This document shows positions 1 through 12,500 of a DNA stretch of 64,000 nucleotides, piece after piece. A model generated the notes under the pieces. That model saw only the letters and a list, made by a program, of their open reading frames with translations. It searched no databases and was not told where the DNA came from. Origin of the DNA: Sarcomyxa edulis (Eukaryota > Basidiomycota > Agaricomycetes > Agaricales > Mycenaceae); contig QUOL01000003.1 in assembly GCA_009761415.1 (NCBI GenBank), positions 744,001 through 808,000 on the forward strand, given 5' to 3'. The first letter of the stretch is position 1; each line of letters starts with the position of its first letter. Position numbers and translations under genes: made by a program.

Positions 1-1582
1 TACGTTTACTCTCAATAGCACTGAGGGACATGAATGGATGCGTCTCCCTTCCGTATCTACACTAGCCACTGGCTCAAAGCCTATAATCGAAGTTGAAGAA
101 GGAGGGAGAGTGAAAGCCAACCAACATCGGAGAGCCAGTGGTTGTGACAAGAAACGTCGGCTTAGTACAGGTACCGTCCTCCCAACTTTACCTCGTGCAC
201 TTGTGGTATCGGGGTTAGAATATGCGAGTGTGTGCGTTCAAAGAGAATTCAATCGGGTTCTCGTGGATGGGAGTGTGGTCATTGAAGGCAGTCGGTGTTG
301 TGGGCATCACGAACCGGATGAAGGCAGCCAGGATGATCTCGATGGGGTATGGAATCTACCAGACGGATTCCTAGTCGTATATGTATGCCCTTGGGACCCG
401 AGGGAGAGACCAAAAATACACAAGAGTCTGGTGAGCCCTTTGCATGGTCATTGAACGTAAAACGTCTTCCAACTAACGTGATTTTTGGGAATCAAGCTCG
501 ATAAATTCTCTATAAGCGCCACAATATCATTAACAAACGCGACACGACACGCGTATCGTTCCCTTTCGTTGCATTCTTATTCCCATTCGCACCAATCGCG
601 TTCTTTCTCGACCCCTCTTCCCCTCCAGTTCCCACCGTCAAAAAATTCCTACCCAAGCTCTATACCCGACTCTTATTTCACTTTCCCCGTACCAGAGCCT
701 GAAACCGCAGCGCGAGCAAGCCAATCCTTTGATACGAAGTTCCCTGTACATAGCCCCGATGTCCAACCCGTACCCATACCCACACCCCAACCCGCGCAAT
801 TACAACCAGACCCTCCACTCCTAGAAACCCTCCTCCCCGTTCTCCGCACCTGTTATTCCAGAACCATCATCCCCTCCCCAATCTCTCTCTACCTCTCAGA
901 TCTCTTCTCAGCGGCACGCCACCACCCCCAACTAGACGGAACCTTGTTGACCGTTAAAGCAATGAAGGACGTCGAGGATCTCGCGAGAGCACAACGAGTC
1001 TTGAATGGGGATGTTACCGGGAGTGAGGTTTTGTCGATCGCTCGGGATGGGCGTAGTGCCACACAAGAACAAGATAGTGACTTGACGTCATCCTATACTG
1101 ATGATGGGACTGGTAATGGTGGCGTGGGTTGGGAAGATTTGGGAAACGACGTTAATAGTATCAGTGATATCCGAGGCATCGGGAACATAAACATGATTGG
1201 AACTGGGGCTATGAAAATCGAGCTTTCACCTCCATCCTTCGATATTGATCCCCGTGCGCCTTTGACATCATCGACATCATCCGAGGAGAGTTTACGAGCA
1301 CAATCTTCGATATCGATATCTTATCTAGATGTCTCCGAAGCGGACATTGCACGAATCGCACCGCGGGTGATGTCTCATCGACTACGCGTGCGGGACGGGC
1401 CTGAAGATGAGATATTGGGGAGTGCGTTGTTTGGAGCTGTCAAGAGTGGTAAACCCACTGCGAGATACGGTGGGATGCGTGGGGGAGAACGAGTCGGTGA
1501 TCTCGATGAGGGTGATTTGGATGAGCTTGCATGCAGGAGTACGGTCAAGGATATTTTAGTTGGGATCTTGATGGATGTCTAG
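1..1582 (+). CDS. Mg-chelatase-like AAA+ family protein, 3' part (cut by window edge)
   Basis: The frame is open to the left edge, so the gene starts outside the window. An intron at 431-496 joins HKSL to LDKFSIS, giving a continuous motif. The first exon carries LPRALVVSGLEYAS and, near its end, WNLPDGFLVVYVCPWDPRERP, as expected after the Walker B/sensor region of the fungal proteins annotated as magnesium chelatase (ChlI-like AAA+). After the intron comes a proline- and serine-rich insert, then a helical segment (YLSDLFSAARHHPQLDGTLL...DLARAQRVLNGD) that resembles the C-terminal lid of MCM/ChlI-type ATPases, and an acidic low-complexity tail. Fungi make no chlorophyll, so the name reflects homology only; the cellular role is unknown. 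The P-loop would lie upstream and is not visible. Family recognition is from memory, moderately sure. Confidence 0.65.
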
Positions 1583-1814
1583 TACTAAGGAGATACATTG
1601 GTCAATTCCAACTATGACTATAATGAGAAATAGCCAAACATATCAACTTCAGAACGGTAATTAAATAGCGAGTTAGTGGATCCAGTTACCAAGACTGCAA
1701 GATTCAGAGCAGTTTGACGTATAAACCCTCCTTTTCACAGCCCTGAGGCACAACCTATAAAGGACGGTTGCGGTGTGTTCAACATCGACGAATGAAAAGA
1801 TGTTTATTGATACT

Positions 1815-2709
1815 CTATACTTGGTTGTCACTAGGGTCCGTAAAATAATCTGGTGGCGACGATAGAGAATCGCGTCGCGTTTGCTGCAAATTCACAATCT
1901 CCTGCCTCAGTAATTCCACTTGATTGTGCAGACGTAGCACATCACGAGAAATCGGTCCGTCGACGGATGGGGGCCCATTGACGGTACCGGACTGTCTTTC
2001 TTTATCCTGCGGCGCGAATATTCCAGTTAGAGCAACCTCGGATGTTACAGGATAAGGTACAAGACCAGCTGTATCGGCATTGGGTCTATGGGTCTTGGTA
2101 TGAAGCCAACCACGGCGCCTCCTCAAGAGCACAATGAGAGCGCCGAGAAGAATCATGAATATGATGCTCCCGACAACAGCCCCAATTATGATCCCAGTCC
2201 CAGCCGTCTTCCTCGAGGATATCGATTGCGACTGGACGGGTCCTTGGCTACTAAAGGATGGACGTCAGAGCACGCTTCTCAAACGACTCGATGAAACGAT
2301 ACAATACAGACCTAGGTGTGGCAAGCAACGTACTAGAACTGGAGGTAGGGTTATACAGTGAGGTAAAAACGATTTTGTCGGTGTGGGAAGTGGCAACAGT
2401 TGTGCTGGAAGAATTGCTCGTATCTGTGGGGATACTAGTAGGAAGGTCTGTCTGAGAAGCGGTAACAGTTGCGCCGGAGAAACTGCTCGTATTTGGAGAT
2501 CTAGTAATACCCCAACTGCCTTCAGGAATATGGATGGTAGCAAAACCGTCATTCTGGAAAGCAACTCAGTAAGGCCAAAGACTAGAAGATTCCATTGACT
2601 GACGAACCTTTTTTGCGCTAGGTACATTCCTGGAGAGTGTAAGCTTCCATCTCGTCCACGTCCAGGACTGACTCACCCATGTCCGACAGGAACAAAGACA
2701 CTGACTCAT
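1815..2709 (-). CDS. Single-pass membrane protein with Ser/Thr-rich ectodomain
   Basis: The C-terminal exon encodes a clear transmembrane helix (GIIIGAVVGSIIFMILLGALIVLL) followed by an RRRRG stop-transfer motif and a cytoplasmic tail of about 95 residues with a short leucine-rich amphipathic stretch (LHNQVELLRQEIVNLQQ). Before the helix is a Ser/Thr-rich stalk, reached through a splice near 2250. A further splice near 2553 leads to an upstream exon that can start at ATG 2709 and is rich in Trp and Cys. The architecture matches the many agaricomycete proteins with a mucin-like stalk, one helix and a basic cytosolic flank. No signal peptide is visible at the proposed start, so the N-terminus may be misplaced or eroded. 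Function unknown. Confidence 0.5.
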
Positions 2710-3295
2710 AGGATCAGGACTACGTTGTGTGACCGATATGTTGTTCAGACTGACCTTGAGCTCATTTTGTTGTTTCCTTCAGGAACAATGGAGAGAAGAA
2801 TATCGCAATGACAAGGACCTATATAGGAGAGTGATGGGTCTGCAGAACGTGGAGTCAAACAGTCGTTGGTATAATGTATATATCAGAAGAATTCGTCGGA
2901 GGGAACGTTCGATGTTTCAGGCGTGGGCATGACATCTTCGATGGAATCATGATCAGTTATAGGTATCATCAAGTTCTGAACAGTAGCCGGTTACTCAGTG
3001 GTATACCAGATTACGCAAAGCAGTAGCTCAGCGCGAGTTGTGATTTTGTGTGCATAGCTCCCTCGGAAAAGCAAGCCTAATAAGGAAGGTGAATCGCGAG
3101 CCTCTCGAAACACAGGACGCAATCACCCACATATCAAGAACAGTGTCAGATCGGTCTGTCATCAGCCATAGCACCCAGCAGAAGGGTTTCAGGGCCAAAA
3201 TAAGAAAGATGGATTATATGTGGTCGACGATGAACAAGCCATTGACAAACAAGATCAACACTATATCAGTAACTCGTGGTCATGGGCTTTGAAGG
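2710..3295. other. Intergenic, no supported gene
   Basis: Short open frames only, none with splice support or recognisable sequence. This lies between the start of the upstream membrane protein and the stop of VPS53, so it probably holds the promoter of the former and the 3' UTR of the latter. Confidence 0.5.
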
Positions 3296-6200
3296 TCAAG
3301 AATTTATAGACGGCTCCTTTCGCAACCCAAAGCTAACAAATCGTCTGAAGTCAGAGAAAACTTGCCTCTGATCACCCCCTTTAGCATCAGTAAGACTCGT
3401 TCCCGTTGATGGGCCGCTCAGAGGCGGTGAAGGGAACCCAGAGAACACATTTTCTCCTCCAATGTTCGCAGCATTCATCGCTGCACCGACGACCTGAGGG
3501 AGTGTTATTCGACTCCCGCCCGGACTAGACAGATTGCTACCAAAGTGAGAGGCAGTATTTGGAGGGTCCATATCAAGTGCGGACAAGAAGGAGGTGCTCT
3601 CCAGTTCGTTCTTGGTGCTGGTTATAGTGAGGAAGGAGTCAAGAAGGCTATTTTGTTCTCCTTTCGGTGTGCCTTTCAAGTCAAGGATCTGGGAGTATTG
3701 AGTCAATCTCTACGAACGCTTCGGATTGAAACGAATGGAACGAAACGACACGACACGTACTTTTTGGAAATTTGAGAATGAGTGGTCGCCGATTAGCAGC
3801 GTGTAATTCAAGATAAAACCCTCTGGTGGATCCTAGGGTCATATCATTATAATCGGCCACCGGTCTTCAAGAAGAAATTCTACACACGACAGGTGTTACA
3901 ATGACTTTCAACAAGGCCTCGAGTCTGGTCGTATTTTTCATCAAAGTACGAGTGTAACTGAATACAGAGTGTAATTTAGCAGACGCCTATGATATCAAGA
4001 TGGTCAGGGACGTACCTGGCAATCGTCAAAGCTTCTCCAGGCAACTTTATCAAATATGCCTTGATCATTTGAAGATCAATAAGCAACTGAACAGATAGAC
4101 CATCGGGTTAGCTGATTGTCATCACTATATCGATGAGCCATACTTGTTCCGCGCCAATCTCCTTTAAAGGACGGCTTCGTACAAGGGCATTGGTGAATTT
4201 AGCTAAAACGAGACTGACAACAACGAAATCAGCGGGAAATCTACTATCCCGTGCATTCAGGATGGACGTACCTGCATGCCTTGTCAAATAGATTACGCAG
4301 GTACTTCTTCTGCTCAATCAGAGGTTTGACCAGATCGACGACTTGTCCTATGGCATTGACTAATTCGTCGGTGTAGGGAGATTGCCCGCTGACTTGATTG
4401 AGGTTCGACCAGGTTGTCCGAGACATTGCCATGAAGGCTGGATCGCAAGCGGTCTCGAGTTCTTTGAGTTGAGTGGCGATGCCCGCTGAAATGACACTAG
4501 CCGCAGGCGAGTTCAGTTACCCCAGAATAACAGGATAAAAATTTGGGCTAGAGAGACTAACCTGACGAACAGATCACATTCAATCTGCAATGTAACCCTT
4601 TCTTTGAACTCTTCGTCAATCTTCTCCCTGATATTTTCCTCCAACTACATGACGGAAAATGGGGTCAGAGCTAACCACCACCCAATTGCAGAATATTACT
4701 TTCTTACCTCGAGGGCTGTCGTGTGGCAATAATCAGCTGTGTTTATGAGTACACAAGATTGCTTGAGCTCGTTCGCATCGAAGCGCGTGTCGATAGACTT
4801 GCGAGAAAAGGCAGAAGGACTGCAATAGATCAGTACCGAGGTCGTTGGATAAATGGGGTCATCTTACCGTTTCAAGGTTGCCACAAGTACATCCTCTGTA
4901 GTAGAATATCAACGGGTGGCTCAGAAAACACACGGATGACATGAGAAATATGTACCAGCATAGACGCGAAGCCATTTTTTATGCAATGTGCATAAGTCGA
5001 ACAGTGCTTGGCCAGTAGATAATTTGGCACACTGTTCCAAGCTCTGGCCGTAGAAGTAGAACAACTCTGTCGACGAAGGAAGAACAACGGCTGATGGGCT
5101 ATCATTGTCAGCGCTTCCCTCTTCTGTACTTGCCTCGAGAGAAGGTCGAGATTGCTTTGAGCCATTTTTACGATGTGGGGCGAGCATATCAGCTAGTGCC
5201 CTGTAGACACGACGAGTAAGTCGATCAGAATCTGAACGGGATGTCGTAAAAATGATTCACTTGTCCTGAGCATCGACGAAGATGCCCATATGTGGTTCAA
5301 ATGCTGCAGAGATCGTCTGAGGATGTGGCTGGGAGTTGGCGGAAGAGGAAGCGGCAACACTGAGGATTTCGCGAAACTGATTGGTCGTGTAGAGTGTAAA
5401 AGAGTGGTTTTGGGCCGTAAACAAATGCAGTTTCTACGCACTGGAGTCACCCATTTCTTAGCCATTGACGATTCAAATTCTGTTGTCAGCTGTAGATTGT
5501 CGAGGAGCGCAGTGACAGTCAAGGACGGTGCCGCTTTCGATAGTAGAGATGTCATGTCGTTCCTTGATTAAAGTGTTAGCAGAAGTATAACCATGACGCT
5601 TGTCAGAGTCAAAAGAGCGCACCGAGTAATCTCAGTGAACTTTGCTAGCAGATGCCAACCAACCCTCCATTCTGCGGGAAATACTCTTCCTTGTTCGAGC
5701 TCATGCGTCTGCAACAATCTCCGAAACCATGCAAAGCGCCTAGAGATGTTATCAAGTTGCCCTGCCTCATCTGTGGGACGAAATATCCGTCTGTAGTCTT
5801 TCAATTCAAGTGAAACGTATCGGTCAACGAGATACGCGCGGACGTCAGACCCAAGGACGTCTGCGACTAGACAAGCATCGGCGATGAGGGCGGGCTTGAT
5901 TTGGTTAGAAGGGTCCTGCAGATAGCTGTGAGGCAATAATTGTCAATTAACAGTTGTACTTGCATCTCATGATAAGTGACGCACAATGTATCGAAATCCT
6001 TCTCAAGCTGTGTCCGAAGATCGCCTTGAAGTTCTTGTATACGTTTCCACACTTGTGCTATATGTGGAACAGAGGTGTAGGGCTTGAATGATGCTCCTAA
6101 TTGTTTAACGGCCTGTTCAGAAGATTCATTGCAAGTCCAGGTCAAGAGCGTCAAGTTACGAACGGCAAGAGTTTGCGCCACGTCACTGTATTTCTTCTCC

Positions 6201-6857
6201 TTGACAAGGTCCTCCAGTTGTGTAAGAGCGTTCACTGTAAAGATCATCGACTCTTTCGTTGAAAATTGGGCACCTGTATATGGGTAGTAAACGTACCGAG
6301 CATCTGTAGCCGTTTCAATGTCGTCATGCTCAATATGAGGTTCTTTTTGGCCAGATCAAGAACCTGAATATCTTTGGTGATATTCCTTACAACAGCCTCC
6401 GACTCTGTGGCTTTCTCTCGGATCCGTGACATCTGTCCTAGAAGGTCCTGGACAAGTATCAGTCCGAGAAAGCCTGGTATTATACGACACACACACCGAG
6501 ATCATCTCTTGTATCAGTTGCATTCTATTGGGGTCCTGATCTTCCTTCAGCTGTGCCTTCAAGGAGTCAATTTCCTCTTGTAGATGACGCTGATTGTCTG
6601 CCAGACGGGTCTGGACAGCAGCTACTTGAGCCAAGGATGCTTCTACGGACGCATCGATGTCAACACGCGAGACTATAGACAGGAAAGAGCATACCATCTG
6701 GAAAGAAATCGTTAAGGACATGGATAGGACTAAAGTCGTTTGAAAGTGTGTCCAGTGGGTCGGCATCTTGACCAGGATGCAGGTCAAGAACGCGTTGTAT
6801 AGCTAGTATGACTTCGTGAGGGAGTTCATCGACGTGTTGATCGCGCTGGTTGTACAT
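3296..6857 (-). CDS. VPS53: Vps53, GARP complex subunit
   Basis: Large subunit of the GARP tether, which captures endosome-derived vesicles at the trans-Golgi network. A start at 6857 gives MYNQRDQHVDELPHEVILAI, then the family-typical DADPLDTLSNDFSPIHVLNDFFPD. Successive exons give the coiled N-terminal block (EASLAQVAAVQTRLADNQ, AVVRNITKDIQVLDLAKKNL, LTTLKRLQML, then LVKEKKYSDVAQTL), the central helical block (KDYRRIFRPTDEAGQLDNIS, RRFAWFRRLLQ) and the C-terminal block (YLRNLFDKAC, PPEGFILNYTLLIGDHSFSN, ILDLKGTPKGEQNSLLDSFL). The tail after about 3600 is Ser/Pro-rich and poorly conserved. There are at least a dozen short introns. The order and completeness of conserved blocks argue for an intact gene. 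It is divergent from the Yippee gene, with 241 bp between starts. Confidence 0.93.
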
Positions 6858-7098
6858 TTGTAGGGGTATTATTTCCAGAAGGGTATTTGGGTAACTGTAC
6901 GGAACTTTGAGAATAGATGGTACGCTTATTGGAAGCAGGTTCAAGGAGGACAGTGATCGAGGTCGGCAATTCCAGGCGCTCTTCGCCTCTGACTCTTGCC
7001 CCAAGCTACCTGCTTTAGTCTCTGCAACTACCATGATACACATCCATTGAATACAATACACTTAGCATCTCTGATCTTCCCATAACCTCCCACAAACC

Positions 7099-7629
7099 AT
7101 GGCATCGCCTACATCCGACACCCGGACGCAGGTAATCCAAACATACAAAGATCATCCTATCTTCTCTTGTTCCAAGTGCTCGACCACGATTGTATGTATT
7201 GCCCGCTATAGAGAACCACAATTACGCCGACCTATCATCCTAGGCACTCCAAGATGAACTCATCAGTAAAGCTTTCTCTGGCAGAGATGGACGAGGATTG
7301 TCGGTACACTCAGATACACCCAAGGACATCGCTTCTCTGACCCTTTGTTCTCAGTCTGATGCACTCTGCCACCAATGTCAAGCTAGGCAAGAACGAAGAT
7401 CGGCCTCTATTGACTGGAGTGCATACCGTCGCAGATGTATTTTGTCTCGGATGTAATGATCGACTAGGATGGTATTATCACAAGGCTTCGGACTTCTCCC
7501 AGAAATATAAAGAAGGTGAGTAATGCAGTCTTCTTCAAATATGGTATAGAGACTGAAACGACGATAGGCAAATACCTGTTGGAACGTGAGAAGCTGGTGA
7601 AAGAGAACGCCTGGAAGTTGGACGATTGA
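7099..7629 (+). CDS. Yippee-like zinc-binding protein
   Basis: Four exons (7099-7191, 7244-7299, 7355-7515, 7568-7629) join in frame to a 123-residue protein, the usual Yippee length. It has the zinc-binding CSKC pair near residue 25 and the second pair CLGC, with the diagnostic stretches LQDELISKAFSGRDGRG, FLMHSATNVKLGKNEDRPLL, TGVHTVADVFC and LGWYYHKASDFSQKYKEGKY. Yippee proteins are small, highly conserved beta-tent-fold proteins; in animals some associate with centrosomes or with the CTLH ubiquitin ligase. The second donor is GTCGGT, weaker than the others but required by the conserved GFLMH join. No sign of decay. Confidence 0.93.
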
Positions 7630-8555
7630 AGATCCAAGCTTCAGTTGCATATCCTTGTGTCTGTATGCATACGAGCGGACCAGTTCTGAATTCAAGGAGG
7701 CCTATGCTTTCCATCCCTGCCCCACAAGATAAAAGTGTGACAATGAAGGAGACGCATGCCGTATTCCAAATCCTGTCTTCCTAGCGGTTCATCTTTTCTA
7801 TAGCGTCACAAATGAATTCACGCATAACCTGCCCCGGTGAGTTCGTCGTATTGCCAACTCTTTGGAGAGAAGTTACATCTCAGCGACAGTCTCCAGCATT
7901 CTCTATTGTTGTCGCCCATACCATGTACATGCTTGACCTTTTCTTCGGGACATTCGTGTCTTACGCAGAAGCGGTATGCGCGAACGTGGCGTAGAGAATC
8001 GAGGAACAATCACTCTTGCAGCGGAACGATTCAAACCGCGGCTCCTTTGACTTATCTATCCGGCATTAACTCGCAATTAAATTCGATACAGAGCTTTACG
8101 AAAGGCGTTCATACTATCTTGCTTTGTGTCGGTATCGGCGAATACGTTTGACTCTGTCAAGGCACTTTGCCTCTGGTCATATGATTGGTCGAACCAAGGT
8201 ATGGACTCAAATTGATGCCTAGTTTGTTTCGCAAGATTGCGTCGGCATTTTTCCAGATGGCCGCCTTCGGATTCCGGAGCGACTCCTGGCTGGTTTCAAG
8301 CTAAATTGTACGGACATTTTACCGCCAGCTTCCAATTCCCGTCCAAATATCATAATTATTCCGACATGACCTCCCTCTCCTTGAACAGGTTGCTCATTCT
8401 GTCGCGCCACATCTTCTCGCACAATCTCAAATCCCTATGAAGATTCTGTAATCCCCCCTGATCCCCCGACCTCAGCGGCACAACCTTTCAGATAAATACC
8501 ACATCTCACCAGTCTCTGCCCTCCAGCTCCTCGTTGACTCTGAATCCAAGCAATC
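7630..8555. other. Intergenic region and promoter of the secreted-protein gene
   Basis: About 0.9 kb without a convincing coding region. The last 100 bp before 8556 is C/T-rich, as usual for fungal core promoters of well-expressed genes. I see no repeat or RNA gene. Confidence 0.5.
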
Positions 8556-9176
8556 ATGCAATTCACTAAATCTTTCTTCGCTCTTCTTGCCGCAGTCGCT
8601 CTCGCTCAAGCTGCGGTTCTCTCAGGTCACGGTGGCTTGCAATACACTCGTGACGAGGAGGTCTCTAACGCGACTTCTGATATCTTTGAGGTTCGTCGGT
8701 CGTTCTTCGAGTAGTGTGAGTTTGACTAATATCATCTGGATGCAGAAACGCACCGACGACACCGTAGGTGGTGTCTTGCTCTGCACCGATATCAACTGGG
8801 GTGGAACCTGCGGGTACAAAGTCCAGCCGCTCGGCGTTTGCATCAACCTCTCTGCTCCCTACTACGAGACGATCTCTAGCTTTGGACCTGACCCCAACAC
8901 CAAATGCTTCGGTAAGACTCATGATTGTTAATAAGTTCAACGATTTACTGATTGCATTTTGCTTCCTCACTTGGAACAGCGTATAGGTCGGCTTGCCTTT
9001 CACGATTCTGTTTCTTCGTTCATTGTTGCTTATATTGCACTTGATTTTACGACAGTTCGAACAACTGTGACGATTCGCTGTGGACTTTTGTCAACCCTGG
9101 AGATGACACTGGAGGACTTGACAGCAGCAACCCTTGGAACGACAAGATCACCAACTTCCTCTGCGTGAGTGATTAA
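8556..9176 (+). CDS. Small secreted cysteine-containing protein
   Basis: ATG 8556 opens a signal peptide (MQFTKSFFALLAAVALAQA), then a short propeptide ending in a Kex2-type Lys-Arg (DIFEKR) at the exon 1/2 join (8690/8746). The mature part is about 85 residues with six Cys and two related blocks: CTDINWGGTCGYK...ISSFGPD and NNCDDSLWTFVNPGD...NDKITNF. The paired 'aromatic-x-xx-ISSFGPD' and 'NDKITNF' pattern recalls secreted fungal proteins with a beta/gamma-crystallin-like fold; that assignment is inference. A 7-nt microexon (8980-8986) is needed to join FAY to SSNNC. The stop chosen is TAA 9174-9176 (last residues LCVSD); a GTGAGT sits exactly after the last Cys codon, so a further 3' intron is possible. 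Confidence 0.75.
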
Positions 9177-9551
9177 ACGGTCTTGATAATTGGTCAGTCC
9201 CGCTCTTGTTACATCCATGGATATGACAGCTGAAAGCATTACTAGCTTTCCAAGGTGTATCGACATCTGTCATGATACATAGTCGCTAGTCTGTAGAAAG
9301 AGATACAAGTTGGAGGGAGTACCCGATAACAACATTTCTGTCTCACCTCTTACGACTACATTTATATATATCATTTGTGTGAATGCTTGTGTTTCTTGCT
9401 GAACTTCTGAGTTGCCACAATGCCACTTTGTGCACCGTTATAATTGAACGTCTAAGCCAAATAGCCGTACAGTGACGTCGTCAAATCGGCTTGCTCTTGA
9501 ACTCAAACTACATATTGATCCTGCGCATGCGATCCTGATCAGCTCAATAAC

Positions 9552-12500
9552 ATGGCAGCTCGGGAGGTCAACGGACATCAAAGTACCTCGACGACGACCA
9601 GAGAACCGAAGAAGAGAAGAGTTCAAGGATCATGCGACCTTTGCAGACGTAAGAAAGGCAAGTATCGCCCTCTCATTCCGACTCATTCAATGCGGTATTG
9701 ATAACTACCATCAAGTCAAGTGTAAGGATTATCGGACTGTATAACCTGCATCATATTGAAGCCGCATAACTATAGGCGACAGTGCGCGAATGCCCAATAA
9801 TCGATGCACTAATTGCACAACGGCACAGCTAAATTGCACACATTTCGAAGCCATCAAGGTATGTCCCACGGAAGTATACAGTGTATCTAATATACTTACA
9901 ATGTGGCCTTGAAGAACTGGGGTCCAGCCAGAGGGTGTGTCCCTCCATCTGACTTGAGGCTCTCAACATCGCTCACTTTCCTTTTCTCTCTCAGTTACAT
10001 TGAAAATCTTGAGAATCGAGTCAAATTATTGGAGGATGTACTCCAGAAGGTAGACTTGGAACCATACACTTGTGTCTGAAAACTCATCTCAATGCGCAGC
10101 TCGTGCCGAACATCGATCTCAACCGACTATCCGACATCACCAAGTGCTCTTTCGACTCTGAAATGACACCTAGGGAACATTCCTGGATCGCTCCTTCAAC
10201 CCTTGAAAATACAATCAGGCCCATATCTCTCCTTCCTAATCCCTCTCAATCAGACACATACGCCATCCCTTCCGCACATGACACGGAAACGGAAATAGTA
10301 TTGCACGAAGGCGACACAGAACCCGACTCCCTTCTAGACAAACTTCACAAACTGACATTAGATCCGACTCAGCACCGATTCTGCGGAGAATCCAGCGGTG
10401 TGAATTTTGTCAAGACGGCTTACAAGATGAAGACGGAGCTCACGCGCAGCAAAGGGGATATGAAACCCCCAGAGTTAGGCTCGCATCGACCCGAATTCTG
10501 GACGAATCCTCTTGTAAGTCAAGTGAAATGCTCATACCCGAATCATTCTTACTTACCCCTTCGAAGTGGGATGCACCAGAGGAAGAGGAAGTAGATCCCG
10601 GATACAAGTTTCCTGCTGAAGATCTTCGTACTTTACTCGTGGATCTATATTTCGTCCATGTCAACCAGTTCACCCCTCTGCTGCATCGTCAAACTTTCGA
10701 ACGTGCTGTGCAAGATCAGCTACATCTTCGCGATCACATGTTTGGAGCCACTCTCCTCCTCGTCTGCGCTCTAGGAAGTCATTTCTGCGATGACCCTAGA
10801 GTCTTCTTAGAGGGTAACGATTCTCCGTACTCTCGCGGGTGGAAGTGGTTCTCTCAAGTCCAAGTCGTGCGGACCAATCTGCATCCACGAGTCTCATTGT
10901 ACGAGCTCCAGAAGTATTCTGTACGTATCGCCTGTTGTCAAGTGTTGCTTTTCTTATTGATCTAGTGGTGTTGTAGTTATGGATCATGTTTGGAAGGGTG
11001 TCCTTTAAATGTAAAGGTTGTTGGGTTGTTGCCGGAACAGGTTTACGCATGGCGCTGGAAGTAGGGGCCCACCGACGTAAACCTAGTACGAAGACGTGGA
11101 CGGTGGAAGATGAATTATGGAAACGAGCGTTCTGGTAAAGTTCATTGTGCTGATCATACTTTCCACTACCAGTTTCTCAGATTTGTTCGATTGTATAGGG
11201 TGCTGTTTTTCATCGATAGAGGCTTAAGCACAATACTTGGTCGTCCATGTGCTCTTGCAGACGAAGAGTATGATCTTCTAGTCTCTTCCATGATTTACGC
11301 TTACGCTTACGTTTTTGTTCATAGCATCGACCTTGATTTGCCAGTAGAATGCGATGACGAGTTCTGGGAAATAAGCGATTCCAAGCTAGTATTCAGACAG
11401 CCCCCAGGTCAACCTTCTACCGTTGCGTATTTCAATTTCGCTTTGAAGCTTCGACAAATCTCAGGACTCGCTCTGCGCACTATCGTCAGTTCACCTCGAT
11501 CGTGCATTCGACATACCTTGCTAAATTTACACCTTGATAGTATTGCGTCAGAAAATTAGACAATCCCGTTGACTCTGGCATGTTCTCTGATCAACATGTG
11601 ATCGCCGAGTTGGATTCTGCGTTGAACAAGTGGGTCGATTCAGTCCCAGACCATTGTGAGCCTTTCCTGCTCGGAGGAGTTGATGAAATATTGATGTCGA
11701 TACAACGCAGTACGATGGGATCCTCACCGCGAGAATCAGTTATTCTTCAACCAATCGGCGGCATTATATGCCAATTACTACCATGTTCAGATTCTGGTCC
11801 ACAAGCCCTTCATCTCAGCGCCTGGGAGATCATCCTTTCCGTCTTTAGCAATATGCACCAACGCTGCTCGATTGTGTAGCCACGTCGTTGACGTACAACG
11901 TTGCAGGAATAACTATCCGCTTCCCCAGATCCAGGTCAGTTTTTATTCAAAGACAGTCGGTGCCATAGACTAAATAGATGACATCAGAACGCCGCCTTCC
12001 AATCTGGAATCGTCCTCCTTCTCAATATCTGGAGCGGGAAACGGTCTGGTCTGTCCGTAGATCCTAGCAGAGACATCGACGGATTGCAAAAATGCATGAA
12101 TTATCTCAAAGTCTGCGAAACGCGGCAAGTGGTTACTCGTGTTCACTCTTTCATCGACATCACTGATGATTTGATCTGTATAAACAGACGGTCATCTTCA
12201 GGTCGTTGCTGGTAATTCCTCGACTTTTGTCCTTTTTATATCCTCTGGTATACTGATTTTTTTTTTCTTTTTACGAAGGGACATCTTGTCCGGGCTAGCT
12301 TTTGCTGGAGATCTCTCATTGGAGTCACCCCCTCCATCAACGAACAAGCGTCTGAGAGACGAAGAAGATTCCGACGACTCTACCGGATCCTCTTTTACAG
12401 AGGATATCCCGCGAGTCATCGCTGGTTCGCGCCGAGTAATATCGAAGGTATCTCAAGAACAAGACTTCACGCAACAGAATATGTTTGCGTTACCGACACA

